NCBI RefSeq assembly: GCF_001279695.1
Contig: NZ_LGDD01000348.1
Span: 1-35,368 of the forward strand
Length of the DNA: 35,368 nt
Source of the DNA: Streptomyces sp. WM6378
GTDB taxonomy: Bacteria > Actinomycetota > Actinomycetes > Streptomycetales > Streptomycetaceae
Direction: 5' to 3'
The position numbers and the translations under genes were made by a program. The first letter of the stretch is position 1; each line of letters begins with the position of its first letter. A model generated the notes under the pieces. That model was not told the origin of the DNA and made no database searches. It saw only the letters and a list, made by a program, of their open reading frames with translations. Of the stretch, positions 15,967-24,101 are shown piece after piece.

Positions 15967-17454
15967 TCAGAAGTCGGTGGGATGCCCGGCGTTGGCGTAA
16001 CTGGACGTCTTGGTACGGGAGTTGGGCAGCCCGGTACCGGCCTCGAACGAACGGGTCGCGTCCAGCCGGGCGGGGCGGTAGTACGCACTGCCCCGCCGCC
16101 AGTACCAGAGCATGGGGACCAGGCCCGCGAGCAGGCTGCCGATGCCGATCGCGACGGCGGCGCCGCTGAGCCGGGTCAGCGAGGCGCCGAACACGCAGAA
16201 CATGAACACCGAGCCGAGCAGCGGCCAGGCCCCGCCGAGCAGGAAGGAGCTGAGGGATTCGGTGAGCGTCCTGCGGTACGCGACGACCGCGGCGAGCCCG
16301 GCGAGGCCGTAGTACAGGGTGGTCTGGAGGCCGATCGCGGCGAGCGCGTCGGACATGATGTCCTGCACGGAGCCGAGCGCGTTGGAGGCGACGAACAGTA
16401 GGAGTGCCACCGCGCCGACGACGAGGATCGCGACCCAGGGCGTGTTCCACCGCCGGTGTACGGCGCCGAGCCCGCCCGGCATCGTACGGTCGCGGCCCAT
16501 CGCGAACAGGGAGCGGGTGACCTGGATGAGGGTGGTCTCCAGGGTGGCGATGGTGGAGAGGACCACGGCGAGCACCATGAGCTTGCCGCCGGCGCCGGGC
16601 CAGACGCGTTCGCCGAGCAGGGCGAGGACGTTGGACTGCCCGGCCTCGATCTCGCCGCTGGTGAGCAGCACGTTCACGGCGACCGTGAAGGCGACGAACA
16701 GGGCGAAGACGGTGCCGACCCCGACCAGCGCGGCGAGCCCGGCGGTGCGCCGGCTGTCGCGGGTCTCCTCGCTGAGGTTGCTGGTGACGTCCCAGCCCCA
16801 GTAGTAGAACGCGGCGATCAGGGTGCCCGCGGCGAACCCGGACACCCCGTCGAAGTGTCCGAACCCGAGCCACCCCCAGTCGAAGGGAACGACCCCGCCT
16901 CCCTCACCGACGTGGACGAGCGCCCCGACACAGAACCCGCCGAGAATGACCAACTCGACGCCAGAGATGACGAGTTGGGCCTTCGCGGAGAGCCGGGCAC
17001 CGCCCAGCACCACGCCCAGCATCAGCAAAAACCATCCGGCGCCTGTGGCCGTGGCAAGAGCGGTGTTGTGTGCGAGCGAGGGGTCGAAGAGACCCAGGGT
17101 CATCTGCCCGGCGGGCAGCGAGCCGGCCACCATGAACAGGGTGGCCGCGACGACGAGGGCCCACCCGCTGATGAACCCGAGAAAGGGATGCAGGGTGCGC
17201 CCGACCCAGGAATAGGCGGCCCCCGCGTTGACGTCGATCCGCCCGAGCCGCCCGAAGGCGAGCACGATGCCCAGCATGGGGATCGCGCAGTAGAGCAGCG
17301 CCGCCGGACTGGCGAGCCCGACGGCGCCCACGAGCACGGAGGTGGTGGCGGCCAGCGAATAGGCGGGCGCGCTGCCCGCGACCGCCATGACAACGGTGTC
17401 GAACGTGGACAGTACGTTGGGCTGAAGCCCTCTGCCTCCGGTGCTGCTGCTCAT
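15967..17454 (-). CDS. APC-superfamily amino acid permease
   Basis: 495 residues with 12 or more hydrophobic segments. The N-terminal pattern LSTFDTVVMAVAGSAPAYSL and the following FGRLGRIDVNAGAAYSWVGR fit amino acid/polyamine/organocation transporters, in which the unwound first helix binds substrate. SEETRDSRRTAG is the cytoplasmic loop typical of the superfamily. The start is set at MSSSTGGRGLQPN, with AAAGGA about ten bases upstream; about 40 further in-frame residues upstream lack membrane-protein character. The C-terminal tail is polar and ends NAGHPTDF. Substrate cannot be assigned. An uncharacterised gene follows after 14 bp. Confidence 0.92.
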   Translation of the reverse strand: MSSSTGGRGLQPNVLSTFDTVVMAVAGSAPAYSLAATTSVLVGAVGLASPAALLYCAIPMLGIVLAFGRLGRIDVNAGAAYSWVGRTLHPFLGFISGWALVVAATLFMVAGSLPAGQMTLGLFDPSLAHNTALATATGAGWFLLMLGVVLGGARLSAKAQLVISGVELVILGGFCVGALVHVGEGGGVVPFDWGWLGFGHFDGVSGFAAGTLIAAFYYWGWDVTSNLSEETRDSRRTAGLAALVGVGTVFALFVAFTVAVNVLLTSGEIEAGQSNVLALLGERVWPGAGGKLMVLAVVLSTIATLETTLIQVTRSLFAMGRDRTMPGGLGAVHRRWNTPWVAILVVGAVALLLFVASNALGSVQDIMSDALAAIGLQTTLYYGLAGLAAVVAYRRTLTESLSSFLLGGAWPLLGSVFMFCVFGASLTRLSGAAVAIGIGSLLAGLVPMLWYWRRGSAYYRPARLDATRSFEAGTGLPNSRTKTSSYANAGHPTDF

Positions 17455-17608
17455 GGCCCGAACATCCTTTGACGGCGCGACATATGGCGGTATGTCAGAA
17501 ACTCCGGGCTTTGCAGTACTCCAACAACCCGAAGCCGACCGCATCGTAGTCGCCGGAGCGGGCCCCTCGGCCATCCCGGCCGCGGGGAACGGACGTCCGC
17601 CGGACGGG

Positions 17609-17636
17609 CGCCCTGATGTCCGTGATCGTCAGGGCG
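17609..17636. terminator. inverted repeat between the permease and LysR genes
   Basis: CGCCCTGA and TCAGGGCG form a perfect 8-bp stem with a 12-base loop, about 95 bp downstream of the minus-strand LysR stop and about 155 bp upstream of the permease start. It could end the LysR transcript or be an operator for the permease. Little else is visible in the 276-bp gap. Confidence 0.35.
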
Positions 17637-17730
17637 TCGCACGACTTAGGCAGGGCTCCGTCACCCGTCCGGGTAATAGCGGGCACAGGCGCACTTGGAC
17701 CTCCGGCTGCTGAGGCATGTGCGAGGGCCG

Positions 17731-18675
17731 TTAGGGACGGCCCCGCTCCTCCAGCCATGCCCGGTACGGGGGTGAGTGGGAGGCCGCCTCCCAGTACGCC
17801 GACTCCAAGTCCTCCCCCGCACCGGCCAGGTCACCTCCGTACGCCCCGCTGCGGACCGCCAGGAGCAGCCGTACTCCCAGCGGGTCGTCGCGCAGGGGGC
17901 GTACGGCCATGTCGGAGCGGGGGCGCGAGGTGGGCTGGCACAGGGTGACGACCTCGCCCGTCGCGACCAGGCCTGCGGCCGTCAGGTAATCGCCGTGCAG
18001 GACACGGGGGTTGAGGCCCGCCGCGTTGAGGACGCGGCGCAGGCCCTCCCATTCGCCGTCCACGCTGGGGTCGACCATCCACTGGTCGGCGGCCAGGTCG
18101 GCCAGGTCCACGACGGGCCGGTGGGCCGCCGGGTGGTCGACCGCCAGGCACACGAACTGGGGCTCGCGCTCCACGAGCGTACGGACGTCCAGGCCCGGCG
18201 GGATTCGCAGCGGGCAGCCTTCCACTTCGTGTACGAACGCCACGTCCAGCTCGCCCGCCGCGACTTGGCGCAGCAGCGCGGTGGCCGAAACCGCCACCTG
18301 GAGTTCCGTCTCCGTGCCGGGCAGGCGCTCCCGCAGGCGGCGCAGCCAGCCGGGGATCGCGCGGCTCGCGGTGGAGCCGATGCGCAGCCGGTCGCCCGCG
18401 GCGGTGCGGGCGGCCGCGGCCCGGGTGTCGGTGACCAGCGCGCTCAGCGAGGCGAGCAGCGGACGGGCCCGGCCGACCACGCCCCGGCCCAGAACCGTGG
18501 GCACACAGCCGGTCCGCTCGCGCGAGAAGAGCCGCCCGCCCAACGTGTTCTCGATGCGCCGCAGTTGGGTCGTGAGGGCGGGCTGGCTCGTGCCGAGCGC
18601 TCGTGCGGCGCCGTGCAGACTGCCGGCGTCGGCGATGGCGCACAGCACCCGCAGATGTCTCACCTCCAGCTCCAT
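17731..18675 (-). CDS. snpR: LysR-family regulator of the snapalysin gene
   Basis: 314 residues, the usual LysR length. The N-terminal winged helix (1-65) contains MELEVRHLRVLCAIADAGSL and GTSQPALTTQLRRIE, the typical LTTR recognition region. The effector-binding domain spans about 90-300. It is divergent from snpA across 228 bp, the arrangement known for the snpR/mprR activator and the small neutral protease gene in Streptomyces, so it most likely activates snpA. The symbol rests on this position and family. The ATG lacks a clear ribosome binding site. A T-N11-A style palindrome lies 25-40 bp upstream of its start. Confidence 0.85.
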   Translation of the reverse strand: MELEVRHLRVLCAIADAGSLHGAARALGTSQPALTTQLRRIENTLGGRLFSRERTGCVPTVLGRGVVGRARPLLASLSALVTDTRAAAARTAAGDRLRIGSTASRAIPGWLRRLRERLPGTETELQVAVSATALLRQVAAGELDVAFVHEVEGCPLRIPPGLDVRTLVEREPQFVCLAVDHPAAHRPVVDLADLAADQWMVDPSVDGEWEGLRRVLNAAGLNPRVLHGDYLTAAGLVATGEVVTLCQPTSRPRSDMAVRPLRDDPLGVRLLLAVRSGAYGGDLAGAGEDLESAYWEAASHSPPYRAWLEERGRP

Positions 18676-18699
18676 GGGCTGAGGTTAGGGCGTACTAAG

Positions 18700-18715
18700 T
18701 CATCGCACCAGATGA
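18700..18715. promoter_or_regulatory. palindrome in the snpR-snpA intergenic region, candidate LysR operator
   Basis: TCATC-N6-GATGA is a perfect 5-bp-arm palindrome that also contains the T-N11-A pattern of LysR-type binding sites (T 18700, A 18712). It lies close to the regulator's start, where autoregulatory sites usually are. Binding is inferred. Confidence 0.45.
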
Positions 18716-18903
18716 CCAAAACCACACTGATACGCGGGAGTTATCGCAGATCGACATCATTCCCGTACGCCGCCGTGGCCTCCACAATCACCAATCACCG
18801 GGACGGCGCCACAGCGCGCCCTCCGGCCACCGATCAGCAGAGCCCCCACCCGCGGCCGGCCCACCCAGCCGGGCGCGGATCCCCGACGGATTGGTAACCC
18901 CCC

Positions 18904-19557
18904 ATGAGACACTCCCGCACGTTCGCCGTGACCGCCGCGCTGGGCCTGGCCCTCGCCGGCTTCGGCGCCATCCCCGCCACCGCGGCCACCCCGACCTCGG
19001 CCGCCCCCGCCTCGGCCGCGCACTACACCGCCGCGGGCAAGCACTCCGCCGCGAACGACCAGGCGTTCTACGACGCGGTTATGAAGTCGGTCGCCAAGAA
19101 GCGCGCCGCCAACCCGCTCGCCGCCTCGGTCACCGTGTACTACAGCACCGCCAACGCCCCCAGCTTCACCTCCCAGATATCGCAGGCGGCGCAGATCTGG
19201 AACTCCTCCGTGCAGAACGTCCGTCTCGCGCAGAGCAACTCCGGCGCGGACTTCCAGTACTACGAGGGCAACGACCCGCAGAACGGTTCGTACGCCTCGA
19301 CCGACGGGCACGGCAACGGCTACATCTTCCTGGACTACGGCCAGAACCAGCAGTACTACTCGGTGCGGGTCGTCGCGCACGAGACCGGGCACGTGCTCGG
19401 GCTTCCCGACCACTACTCGGGGCCGTGCAGCGAGCTCATGTCCGGCGGCGGGCCCGGCACGTCGTGCCGCAACGCCTACCCGAACAGCACGGAGAAGTCC
19501 CGTGTGAACAGCCTGTGGGCCAACGGGCTCGCCTCGGCGGTCAAGCCGGCCGCGTAG
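18904..19557 (+). CDS. snpA: snapalysin (small neutral metalloprotease, family M7), secreted
   Basis: 217 residues. A signal peptide (1 to about 28, cleavage near ATA-A) is followed by a propeptide to roughly residue 75 and the mature protease. The zinc motif [11 protein letters not shown] gives ligands H159, H163 and D169 with catalytic E160, the HExxHxxGxxD pattern of snapalysin. LMSGGG soon after matches the Met-turn region. C175 and C188 probably form a disulfide. It degrades protein outside the cell and is normally switched on by the divergent LysR activator. The ribosome binding site before ATG 18904 is weak. The 72-residue gene downstream starts 20 bp after the stop. Confidence 0.95.
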   Translation: MRHSRTFAVTAALGLALAGFGAIPATAATPTSAAPASAAHYTAAGKHSAANDQAFYDAVMKSVAKKRAANPLAASVTVYYSTANAPSFTSQISQAAQIWNSSVQNVRLAQSNSGADFQYYEGNDPQNGSYASTDGHGNGYIFLDYGQNQQYYSVRVVAHETGHVLGLPDHYSGPCSELMSGGGPGTSCRNAYPNSTEKSRVNSLWANGLASAVKPAA

Positions 19558-19577
19558 GCCTCTGGCAGCATGGGGGG

Positions 19578-19796
19578 ATGCCCAGCGTCTCTCCCCGTCG
19601 TTCTTGCCCGTCCTGCGGCCGTGCCGTTGCCGTGGTGGCGGGCAAGTTCGTGCGCCACGATCCCCGTACGCGGGAGTTGTCCGGCGAGCTGACGCTCTGC
19701 CCGGGCTCAAAGCGCCGGGCCCCCGCGGACGCCTCCCAGCGAACCCTGGACGGGTTCGAACTCCCTCCGTTCCCTGGGCAGTTGCCCCTCTTCTGA
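19578..19796 (+). CDS. small conserved Cys-containing protein
   Basis: 72 residues. It begins MPSVSPRRSCPSCGRAVAVV, with a CPSC knuckle at 10-13 and a lone later Cys in LTLCPGSKRR, and ends in PPFPGQLPLF. The early C-x-x-C and the third Cys suggest metal binding or a zinc-ribbon remnant. Proteins with this N-terminus and a QLPLF end look familiar from Streptomyces genomes, but no function is known to me. The ATG is immediately preceded by a G run (GGGGGG). It may be read through from snpA. A hairpin follows 39 bp after the stop. Confidence 0.7.
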   Translation: MPSVSPRRSCPSCGRAVAVVAGKFVRHDPRTRELSGELTLCPGSKRRAPADASQRTLDGFELPPFPGQLPLF

Positions 19797-19835
19797 GGCG
19801 GCCAAGCACTTCGCGGGGTGCGGCTCGAACGGGGT

Positions 19836-19851
19836 CTGGGGCCAGCCCCAG
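19836..19851. terminator. bidirectional hairpin between convergent genes
   Basis: CTGGGGC-CA-GCCCCAG is a perfect 7-bp inverted repeat between the convergent 72-residue gene and the FUSC-type gene, two bases from the latter's stop. Confidence 0.5.
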
Positions 19852-19853
19852 GG

Positions 19854-21812
19854 CTAGGGGGTGGGGGACGCGATGGCTCGGGCCGCTCGGACCTCCTGTC
19901 TCAGGGGGGCCAGCACGGACTCCTCGTCCCCCGAGAGCTCCGCCCGCACCTCCACCAGCGTCACGCTCTCCCGCAACCCCTCCGCCAGCTCCCGCAGCTC
20001 GGCAGCGATCTCCGTGACCTCGCCCGCCGCCGGCGCGTCCGCGCCGTGGTTCACCCGCACCCGCGCCGCGGTGGTCGCGTCCACGATCCGCTCGACCGCG
20101 ACGACCAGCGGCCACCACGCCGCGGCCCGGGCGCCCATCGGCGGCGGTTCCGTCAGGGCCCGCTGGAATTCGCTCCGTACCGTCGACAGGTCGCGGTAGA
20201 GGCGGCGCCGGTGCCGGACCCGTTCGGCCCGGTCGTCCCCGGCGGAGAACGCGTACTCCACGTACTCCGCGGTCGCCGCCACCGCGTCCGCGAGCCGGGT
20301 GCCGATGCGGGTGTGCCAGCTCTCGGGCCACAGCAGATAGCCCGCGATCAGCGCGATCGCGCAGCCGATGAGGCTGTCCCACAGGCGGGGCAGGACCAGG
20401 TTGAAGCCCTGGTGGTTGAGGACGTCCGAGAGGAGCAGGATCACCGGGGTGATGGCCGCGGTCTGGAAGGCGTATCCCTTCGCGGAGAAGGCGGGGATCA
20501 GCGCCGCGAGCAGCATCATCACCGGCACGTCCCACCAGCCGCGCGGCACCTCCGCGAGGACGGCGGCCGCGATGACGAGCCCGCCCGCCGTGCCGACCGC
20601 CCGCATCAGGGCGCGTGCGAAGACCGAGCCGAAGTCGGGCTTGAGGACGAAGACGATGGTCAGCGCGACCCAGTACGAGCGTTCCACCGGGACCACCGAG
20701 ACAAGGGCCTGTGCGAGTCCGATGCACAGGGCGAGGCGGAGTCCGTAGCGCCAGGAGGCGCCGGAGAGCAGGACGTTGCGGGCCGCGCGGCGGAAGCGGA
20801 TGCGCAGGGCGGCGGGGCGGCCGAGGCGGTCGTCGATGTTGGAGTGGTCGACGTCCGGGTCGTGCACGACGGCGAAGGCGTGGCGCAGAGCGGTGTCCAG
20901 GGCCCGCTCGGCCGGGGTCGCCGGCGCAGGCAGCCGAAGTTCGGGTAGCTCGTTGCGGCCCTCCTCGACCGCGTCCGCCAACTGCCGTACGGCGGTGGGG
21001 ATCGCGGGGTCCACGCCCCAGCCGCGCAGGTGCACGGCGGGTGCCGCCTCGACGATCGGGATGACGACGTTGAGCTGGGCGAGGAGGCGCACCAGCTCCT
21101 CGCGACGGCCGTGTTCGCGGGCCCGGCGGGCGAGCACCAGGTCGTAGGCGGTGTTGAGGGACTGGGTGACGGCCTGGCGTCTGGTGTCGTACGCGTCGGT
21201 CGTGGCGGCCTCGATCGCTTCGGCGACCGCGCGGTAGGTCCCGGCGACGGCGGCCCGTTCGGGTTCGGTACGCCGCAGCGGCCAGCCGAGCAGGCTCAGG
21301 AGCAGCACGAACAGGCCGCCGAGGCTGAGCAGCAGCGGCGCCTTCCACCACGGGCCCGGCATGGGCAGGCCCGCGCCGACGACGGCGTTCAGGAGGAGCA
21401 GCAGCCCGGAGACGGAGGCGACCGCGCCGATGGTGGAGATCATCCCGGAGGCCAGCGCCACGAGCGTAAGGGCGGCGACCGCGAGCCAGCCGTGTCCGAA
21501 GACGAGGCTGCCCACGGTCACGCCGAGCGCGCCGAACAGCTGCGGCACGGCGATGTTGAAGATCCGCATCCGGTACGCGTCGGCGGTGTCGCCGATGACC
21601 CCGCTGAGCGCGCCCATGGAGGCGAGCGCGCCGTACGCGCTCTGCCCGGTCGCCATGCCCACGGCCAGCGGCGCGGCCATCGCGATCGCGGCGCGGGCGA
21701 CGGCCGGCCAGGGGATGGGGGTGGGGGCGGGCCGCAGCCCCCCGATGAGCCATTCCGGCGGCGCGAGCCGCCCCTGCCGTGCGCCGTCCCCCGCCCGCTT
21801 CTGATCAGCCAT
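19854..21812 (-). CDS. FUSC-family membrane protein (aromatic-acid-exporter-like)
   Basis: 652 residues. Two blocks of membrane helices (about 30-190 and 360-510) are separated by a cytoplasmic helical region with many Arg and Glu residues, and a soluble C-terminal region follows. This duplicated half-channel layout, with WRYGLRLALCIGLAQAL and YWVALTIVFVLKPDFGSVF near the start of the second block, is that of the fusaric-acid-resistance/YccS-like family. These proteins are thought to export aromatic or organic acids; the substrate here is unknown. The start is set at MADQKRAGDGARQG; upstream residues would need a TTG start without a ribosome binding site. A head-to-head DnaA-box palindrome lies 64-84 bp upstream of the start. 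Confidence 0.85.
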   Translation of the reverse strand: MADQKRAGDGARQGRLAPPEWLIGGLRPAPTPIPWPAVARAAIAMAAPLAVGMATGQSAYGALASMGALSGVIGDTADAYRMRIFNIAVPQLFGALGVTVGSLVFGHGWLAVAALTLVALASGMISTIGAVASVSGLLLLLNAVVGAGLPMPGPWWKAPLLLSLGGLFVLLLSLLGWPLRRTEPERAAVAGTYRAVAEAIEAATTDAYDTRRQAVTQSLNTAYDLVLARRAREHGRREELVRLLAQLNVVIPIVEAAPAVHLRGWGVDPAIPTAVRQLADAVEEGRNELPELRLPAPATPAERALDTALRHAFAVVHDPDVDHSNIDDRLGRPAALRIRFRRAARNVLLSGASWRYGLRLALCIGLAQALVSVVPVERSYWVALTIVFVLKPDFGSVFARALMRAVGTAGGLVIAAAVLAEVPRGWWDVPVMMLLAALIPAFSAKGYAFQTAAITPVILLLSDVLNHQGFNLVLPRLWDSLIGCAIALIAGYLLWPESWHTRIGTRLADAVAATAEYVEYAFSAGDDRAERVRHRRRLYRDLSTVRSEFQRALTEPPPMGARAAAWWPLVVAVERIVDATTAARVRVNHGADAPAAGEVTEIAAELRELAEGLRESVTLVEVRAELSGDEESVLAPLRQEVRAARAIASPTP

Positions 21813-21875
21813 GACCACACGACACCGTAAAAAGATCACTTGGTGCAAACGGGGCGGCCAACGAAACCGTAAATG

Positions 21876-21896
21876 TTGTCCACAGCCTGTGGATAA
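21876..21896. promoter_or_regulatory. head-to-head DnaA-box palindrome
   Basis: TTGTCCACA at 21876-21884 matches the Streptomyces DnaA-box consensus. TGTGGATAA at 21888-21896 is the reverse complement of TTATCCACA, the classical perfect box. Together they make two 10-bp arms around one central base with one mismatch pair. The surrounding 50 bp are unusually A+T-rich for this window, and TCGAATTCGA, another palindrome, lies at 21902-21911. The site is upstream of the FUSC gene. DnaA binding is predicted from sequence only. Confidence 0.5.
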
Positions 21897-22033
21897 TGTT
21901 TTCGAATTCGACCATCTCGATGTGCCGCCGCTTCCGGATCATCCACGAAACCGTCGTCCCTCTCGGCTCCTACGATCCTGACCCGCCGGGACGGGGCCCG
22001 CATGTCGGCGCCACGGCCGTCCAGGCCGATGTG

Positions 22034-23053
22034 TCAGCCGCCGTACAGGCTGAGCCCCACGAGCAGCGCGCGGTGGTCGGTGCCGCGCAGTTTCAGGAAG
22101 CGGGCGGACGTCGCCTTGAAGGCGTCGCCGTTCACCAGGACGTGGTCGATCTGGGTGCGCAGCGGGGTGGTGCGGTCGGCGGGCCAGGACCAGGTGTGCG
22201 ACTGCCCGGTGAGCCGGGCGCTGTCGTGCAGGGCGCCCTCGTCGAGCACCGAGCGGAACAGGGCGTGGTCCTGGGTGGCGTTGAAGTCCCCGGCCAGGAT
22301 GACCGGCTGCCCCTTCGCCGACTTCGCGAACTCCCTTATCCTGCCCAGCTCTTGACGCCATTTGCCGTCGTCGCCGGGCAGCGGAGGCGAGGGGTGTGCG
22401 AGCTGGAGCCGTACGTCCCGGCCGCCGATGGTGACCACCGCGCCGGGCATCGTCATCACCGACTCGATGGGCTCGGCCGGCTTCAGCGGAAACCGGCTCA
22501 GGATCGCCGATCCGGCGGAACCGTCCTCGCGTACGACATCGCGGTACGGGTAGTCGGCCTTCGGCAGGTCCCGGGCGAGCGCGTCGGAGCAGCGGAAGCT
22601 GCACTCCTCGACGAACACGAGGTCGGGCTTCTCGCGCAGAGCCGTGGCGATCAGATCGTCCGTCGCCCAGCCGAACTCGGTGTTGGACGTGAGGACTTTG
22701 AACTCCGCCAGGATCGGGCCCTTCGGCGTGGTCGTGTCGGCGCCGTACGGCTGGGTGTACCAGCCGGTGACCGCGAGGACCGCGACGCCCCAGACCATGC
22801 CGGTGCGCCACCGCCCGAGCGCCGCGAGCGCGAGCCCCGCGCCGCCGGGCACGAGCAGCCAGGGCAGGAAGGCGAGGGCCTGCGGCACGGGCGTGACCCC
22901 GTCCGAGTCGGCGGCCCGGCACCCCGCCACCACACTGACCCCGGCAAGCAACAGCGCCCCGGCCAGCGCGGACGCCACCCGCCCGGGATGCCCGCGCCGT
23001 ACCTCCGAAGCCGCCGTCGAGGCCGGCACGGTCGTGGTGCCCGAGGTGTCCAA
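22034..23053 (-). CDS. endonuclease/exonuclease/phosphatase-family enzyme with N-terminal membrane helices
   Basis: 339 residues. About three hydrophobic helices lie in 25-100, so the catalytic domain is probably exported and membrane-anchored. The EEP fold then shows the expected residues in order: N in VLTSNTEFG, E in FVEECSF, D and N in LAGDFNATQ, and the terminal D-H in GTDHRALLV. Such Mg-dependent enzymes cleave phosphodiesters in nucleic acid, phosphoinositide or sphingolipid substrates; which one applies here is unknown. The start codon is TTG at 23053, supported by GGGAGG nine bases upstream; the next possible starts have weaker signals. It lies 76 bp downstream of the alpha/beta hydrolase gene on the same strand. 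Confidence 0.85.
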   Translation of the reverse strand: MDTSGTTTVPASTAASEVRRGHPGRVASALAGALLLAGVSVVAGCRAADSDGVTPVPQALAFLPWLLVPGGAGLALAALGRWRTGMVWGVAVLAVTGWYTQPYGADTTTPKGPILAEFKVLTSNTEFGWATDDLIATALREKPDLVFVEECSFRCSDALARDLPKADYPYRDVVREDGSAGSAILSRFPLKPAEPIESVMTMPGAVVTIGGRDVRLQLAHPSPPLPGDDGKWRQELGRIREFAKSAKGQPVILAGDFNATQDHALFRSVLDEGALHDSARLTGQSHTWSWPADRTTPLRTQIDHVLVNGDAFKATSARFLKLRGTDHRALLVGLSLYGG

Positions 23054-23129
23054 GGCGGTCTGCCTCCCGCTAGCTGGTCACAGCGCTCGCATCCTCTCTC
23101 AAAGACGGCCCCCCGCCCGGCACGGTTGC

Positions 23130-23945
23130 TCAAGCCTTTGCCCGCGCCGCCACCCGGTCGAGGAGGCCGTGGAGGGCTGCGTTGAAGACGGCGGGCTGCT
23201 CCAGGTTGGGCATGTGGGCGGCCGACTCGACGACGGCCAGGGTCGAGATGTTCGGGTTCGAGACGCTCGGGTTCGAAGCGGTTCCGATCGCCGCGTGCAT
23301 CGCTTCCGCGTCCGCGACCGGGGTGTACGTGTCGTCCCGGCCCACGACCACCAGGGTGGGGACGTCGATGGTCGTCAACAGGGCGCGGTAGTCCGGGCGT
23401 TGGGCCCGGCCGCGCAGGGCCGCCGCCGCGCCCTCGGGCTGCGTGGAGGTCATCATGCGGTGCACGTGGGCCCGTACGGACTCCTCCGCGTACGGCGCGA
23501 CCATCTTGTCCAGGACCTCGTCCGCGTAGCCCTTCATGCCCTCGCGCACCAGCCGGTCGGCCATCGCGTTGCGGGCGGCCCTGCCCTCGGGGGTCTCGGC
23601 GGCGGGGAAGGTGTCGGCGAGGACAAGGCCGTTGATCCGCTCGGGGAAGAGCCGGTAGCACTCCATGACGATCTGGCCGCCCATGGAGAGCCCGCCGAGC
23701 GTGAACCACTCGATGCCGAGCGCGTCCGCGAGTGCCCGGACGTCCTCGGCGAAGTCGGAGAGCAGCGTGGTGCCGGTTCCGGGGACGACGGGTGCGCTGC
23801 CGTAGCCGCGCAGGTCGGGGGCGACGACCCGGTGCGTACGGGAGAACTCCGCGATCTGCGGGGCCCACATGGTGCGGTCGAAAGGGTGGCCGTGGACGAG
23901 CAGCAGGGCGTCGCCTGTGCCCTCGGCGGTGTAGGTGCGGGACAT
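23130..23945 (-). CDS. alpha/beta-fold hydrolase
   Basis: 271 residues. The oxyanion region LLLVHGHPFDRTMW, the nucleophile elbow GLSMGG (Ser), an acid in VVVGRDDTYTPV and the histidine in AAHMPNLEQP make a complete catalytic triad of an alpha/beta hydrolase, esterase or lactonase type. No signal peptide is present, so it is cytosolic. The start MSRTYTAEGTG lacks a ribosome binding site, while a promoter with its -10 box ending seven bases upstream suggests a leaderless mRNA. It is divergent from a MocR-type regulator, with direct repeats between the two. This suggests MocR control and a substrate linked to an amino compound or vitamin B6, which is an inference. Confidence 0.88.
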   Translation of the reverse strand: MSRTYTAEGTGDALLLVHGHPFDRTMWAPQIAEFSRTHRVVAPDLRGYGSAPVVPGTGTTLLSDFAEDVRALADALGIEWFTLGGLSMGGQIVMECYRLFPERINGLVLADTFPAAETPEGRAARNAMADRLVREGMKGYADEVLDKMVAPYAEESVRAHVHRMMTSTQPEGAAAALRGRAQRPDYRALLTTIDVPTLVVVGRDDTYTPVADAEAMHAAIGTASNPSVSNPNISTLAVVESAAHMPNLEQPAVFNAALHGLLDRVAARAKA

Positions 23946-23952
23946 GGTGAGG

Positions 23953-23982
23953 AGGCTAGGTGTGGGCAACTCGTCGGTGCAA
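23953..23982 (-). promoter_or_regulatory. candidate leaderless promoter of the alpha/beta hydrolase
   Basis: On the minus strand, TTGCAC (23982-23977) and TAGCCT (23958-23953) are separated by 18 bp. The -10 box ends seven bases before the start codon at 23945. The -35 hexamer lies inside one copy of a 10-bp direct repeat (23974-23983), so a bound regulator would overlap RNA polymerase. Confidence 0.45.
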
Positions 23983-24006
23983 TAGTCTCTTTGCTCTCGG
24001 TGCAAT
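23974..24006. promoter_or_regulatory. 10-bp direct repeat, 23-bp period, candidate MocR operator
   Basis: TCGGTGCAAT occurs identically at 23974-23983 and 23997-24006. Direct repeats between a MocR gene and its divergent target are the usual binding pattern of this family (GabR, PdxR). One copy covers the hydrolase -35 box. Confidence 0.55.
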
Positions 24007-24008
24007 CG

Positions 24009-24088
24009 AGGCTTTACGCAGGTGGAGCCTTACGTGGGTGAGGCCTTACGCAGGTGAGGCTCTACGCGGGTGAAGCCTTACGCAGGTG
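24009..24088 (+). repeat. tandem array, 5 x 16 bp, directly before the MocR ribosome binding site
   Basis: Five abutting 16-bp units start at 24009, 24025, 24041, 24057 and 24073, with consensus AGGCCTTACGCAGGTG and one to three changes per unit. The array ends exactly where the AAGGAGG ribosome binding site begins. It is non-coding and has no spacers, so it is not CRISPR. It may be a set of protein-binding sites, a 5' leader element or a minisatellite. Confidence 0.8.
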
Positions 24089-24101
24089 AAGGAGGCGGGG
24101 C

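Noticed and set aside
15953..16873. N-terminal extension of the uncharacterised gene at 14984-15952
   Set aside because: The extension lies wholly inside the permease coding region in another frame and has the skewed Arg/Pro content of a shadow; a ribosome binding site supports 15952.
21876..21896. Chromosomal replication origin
   Set aside because: Only two DnaA boxes and no dnaA, dnaN or box cluster nearby; treated as an isolated site.
24009..24088. CRISPR array
   Set aside because: Units are 16 bp and abut with no spacers, and no cas genes are present.
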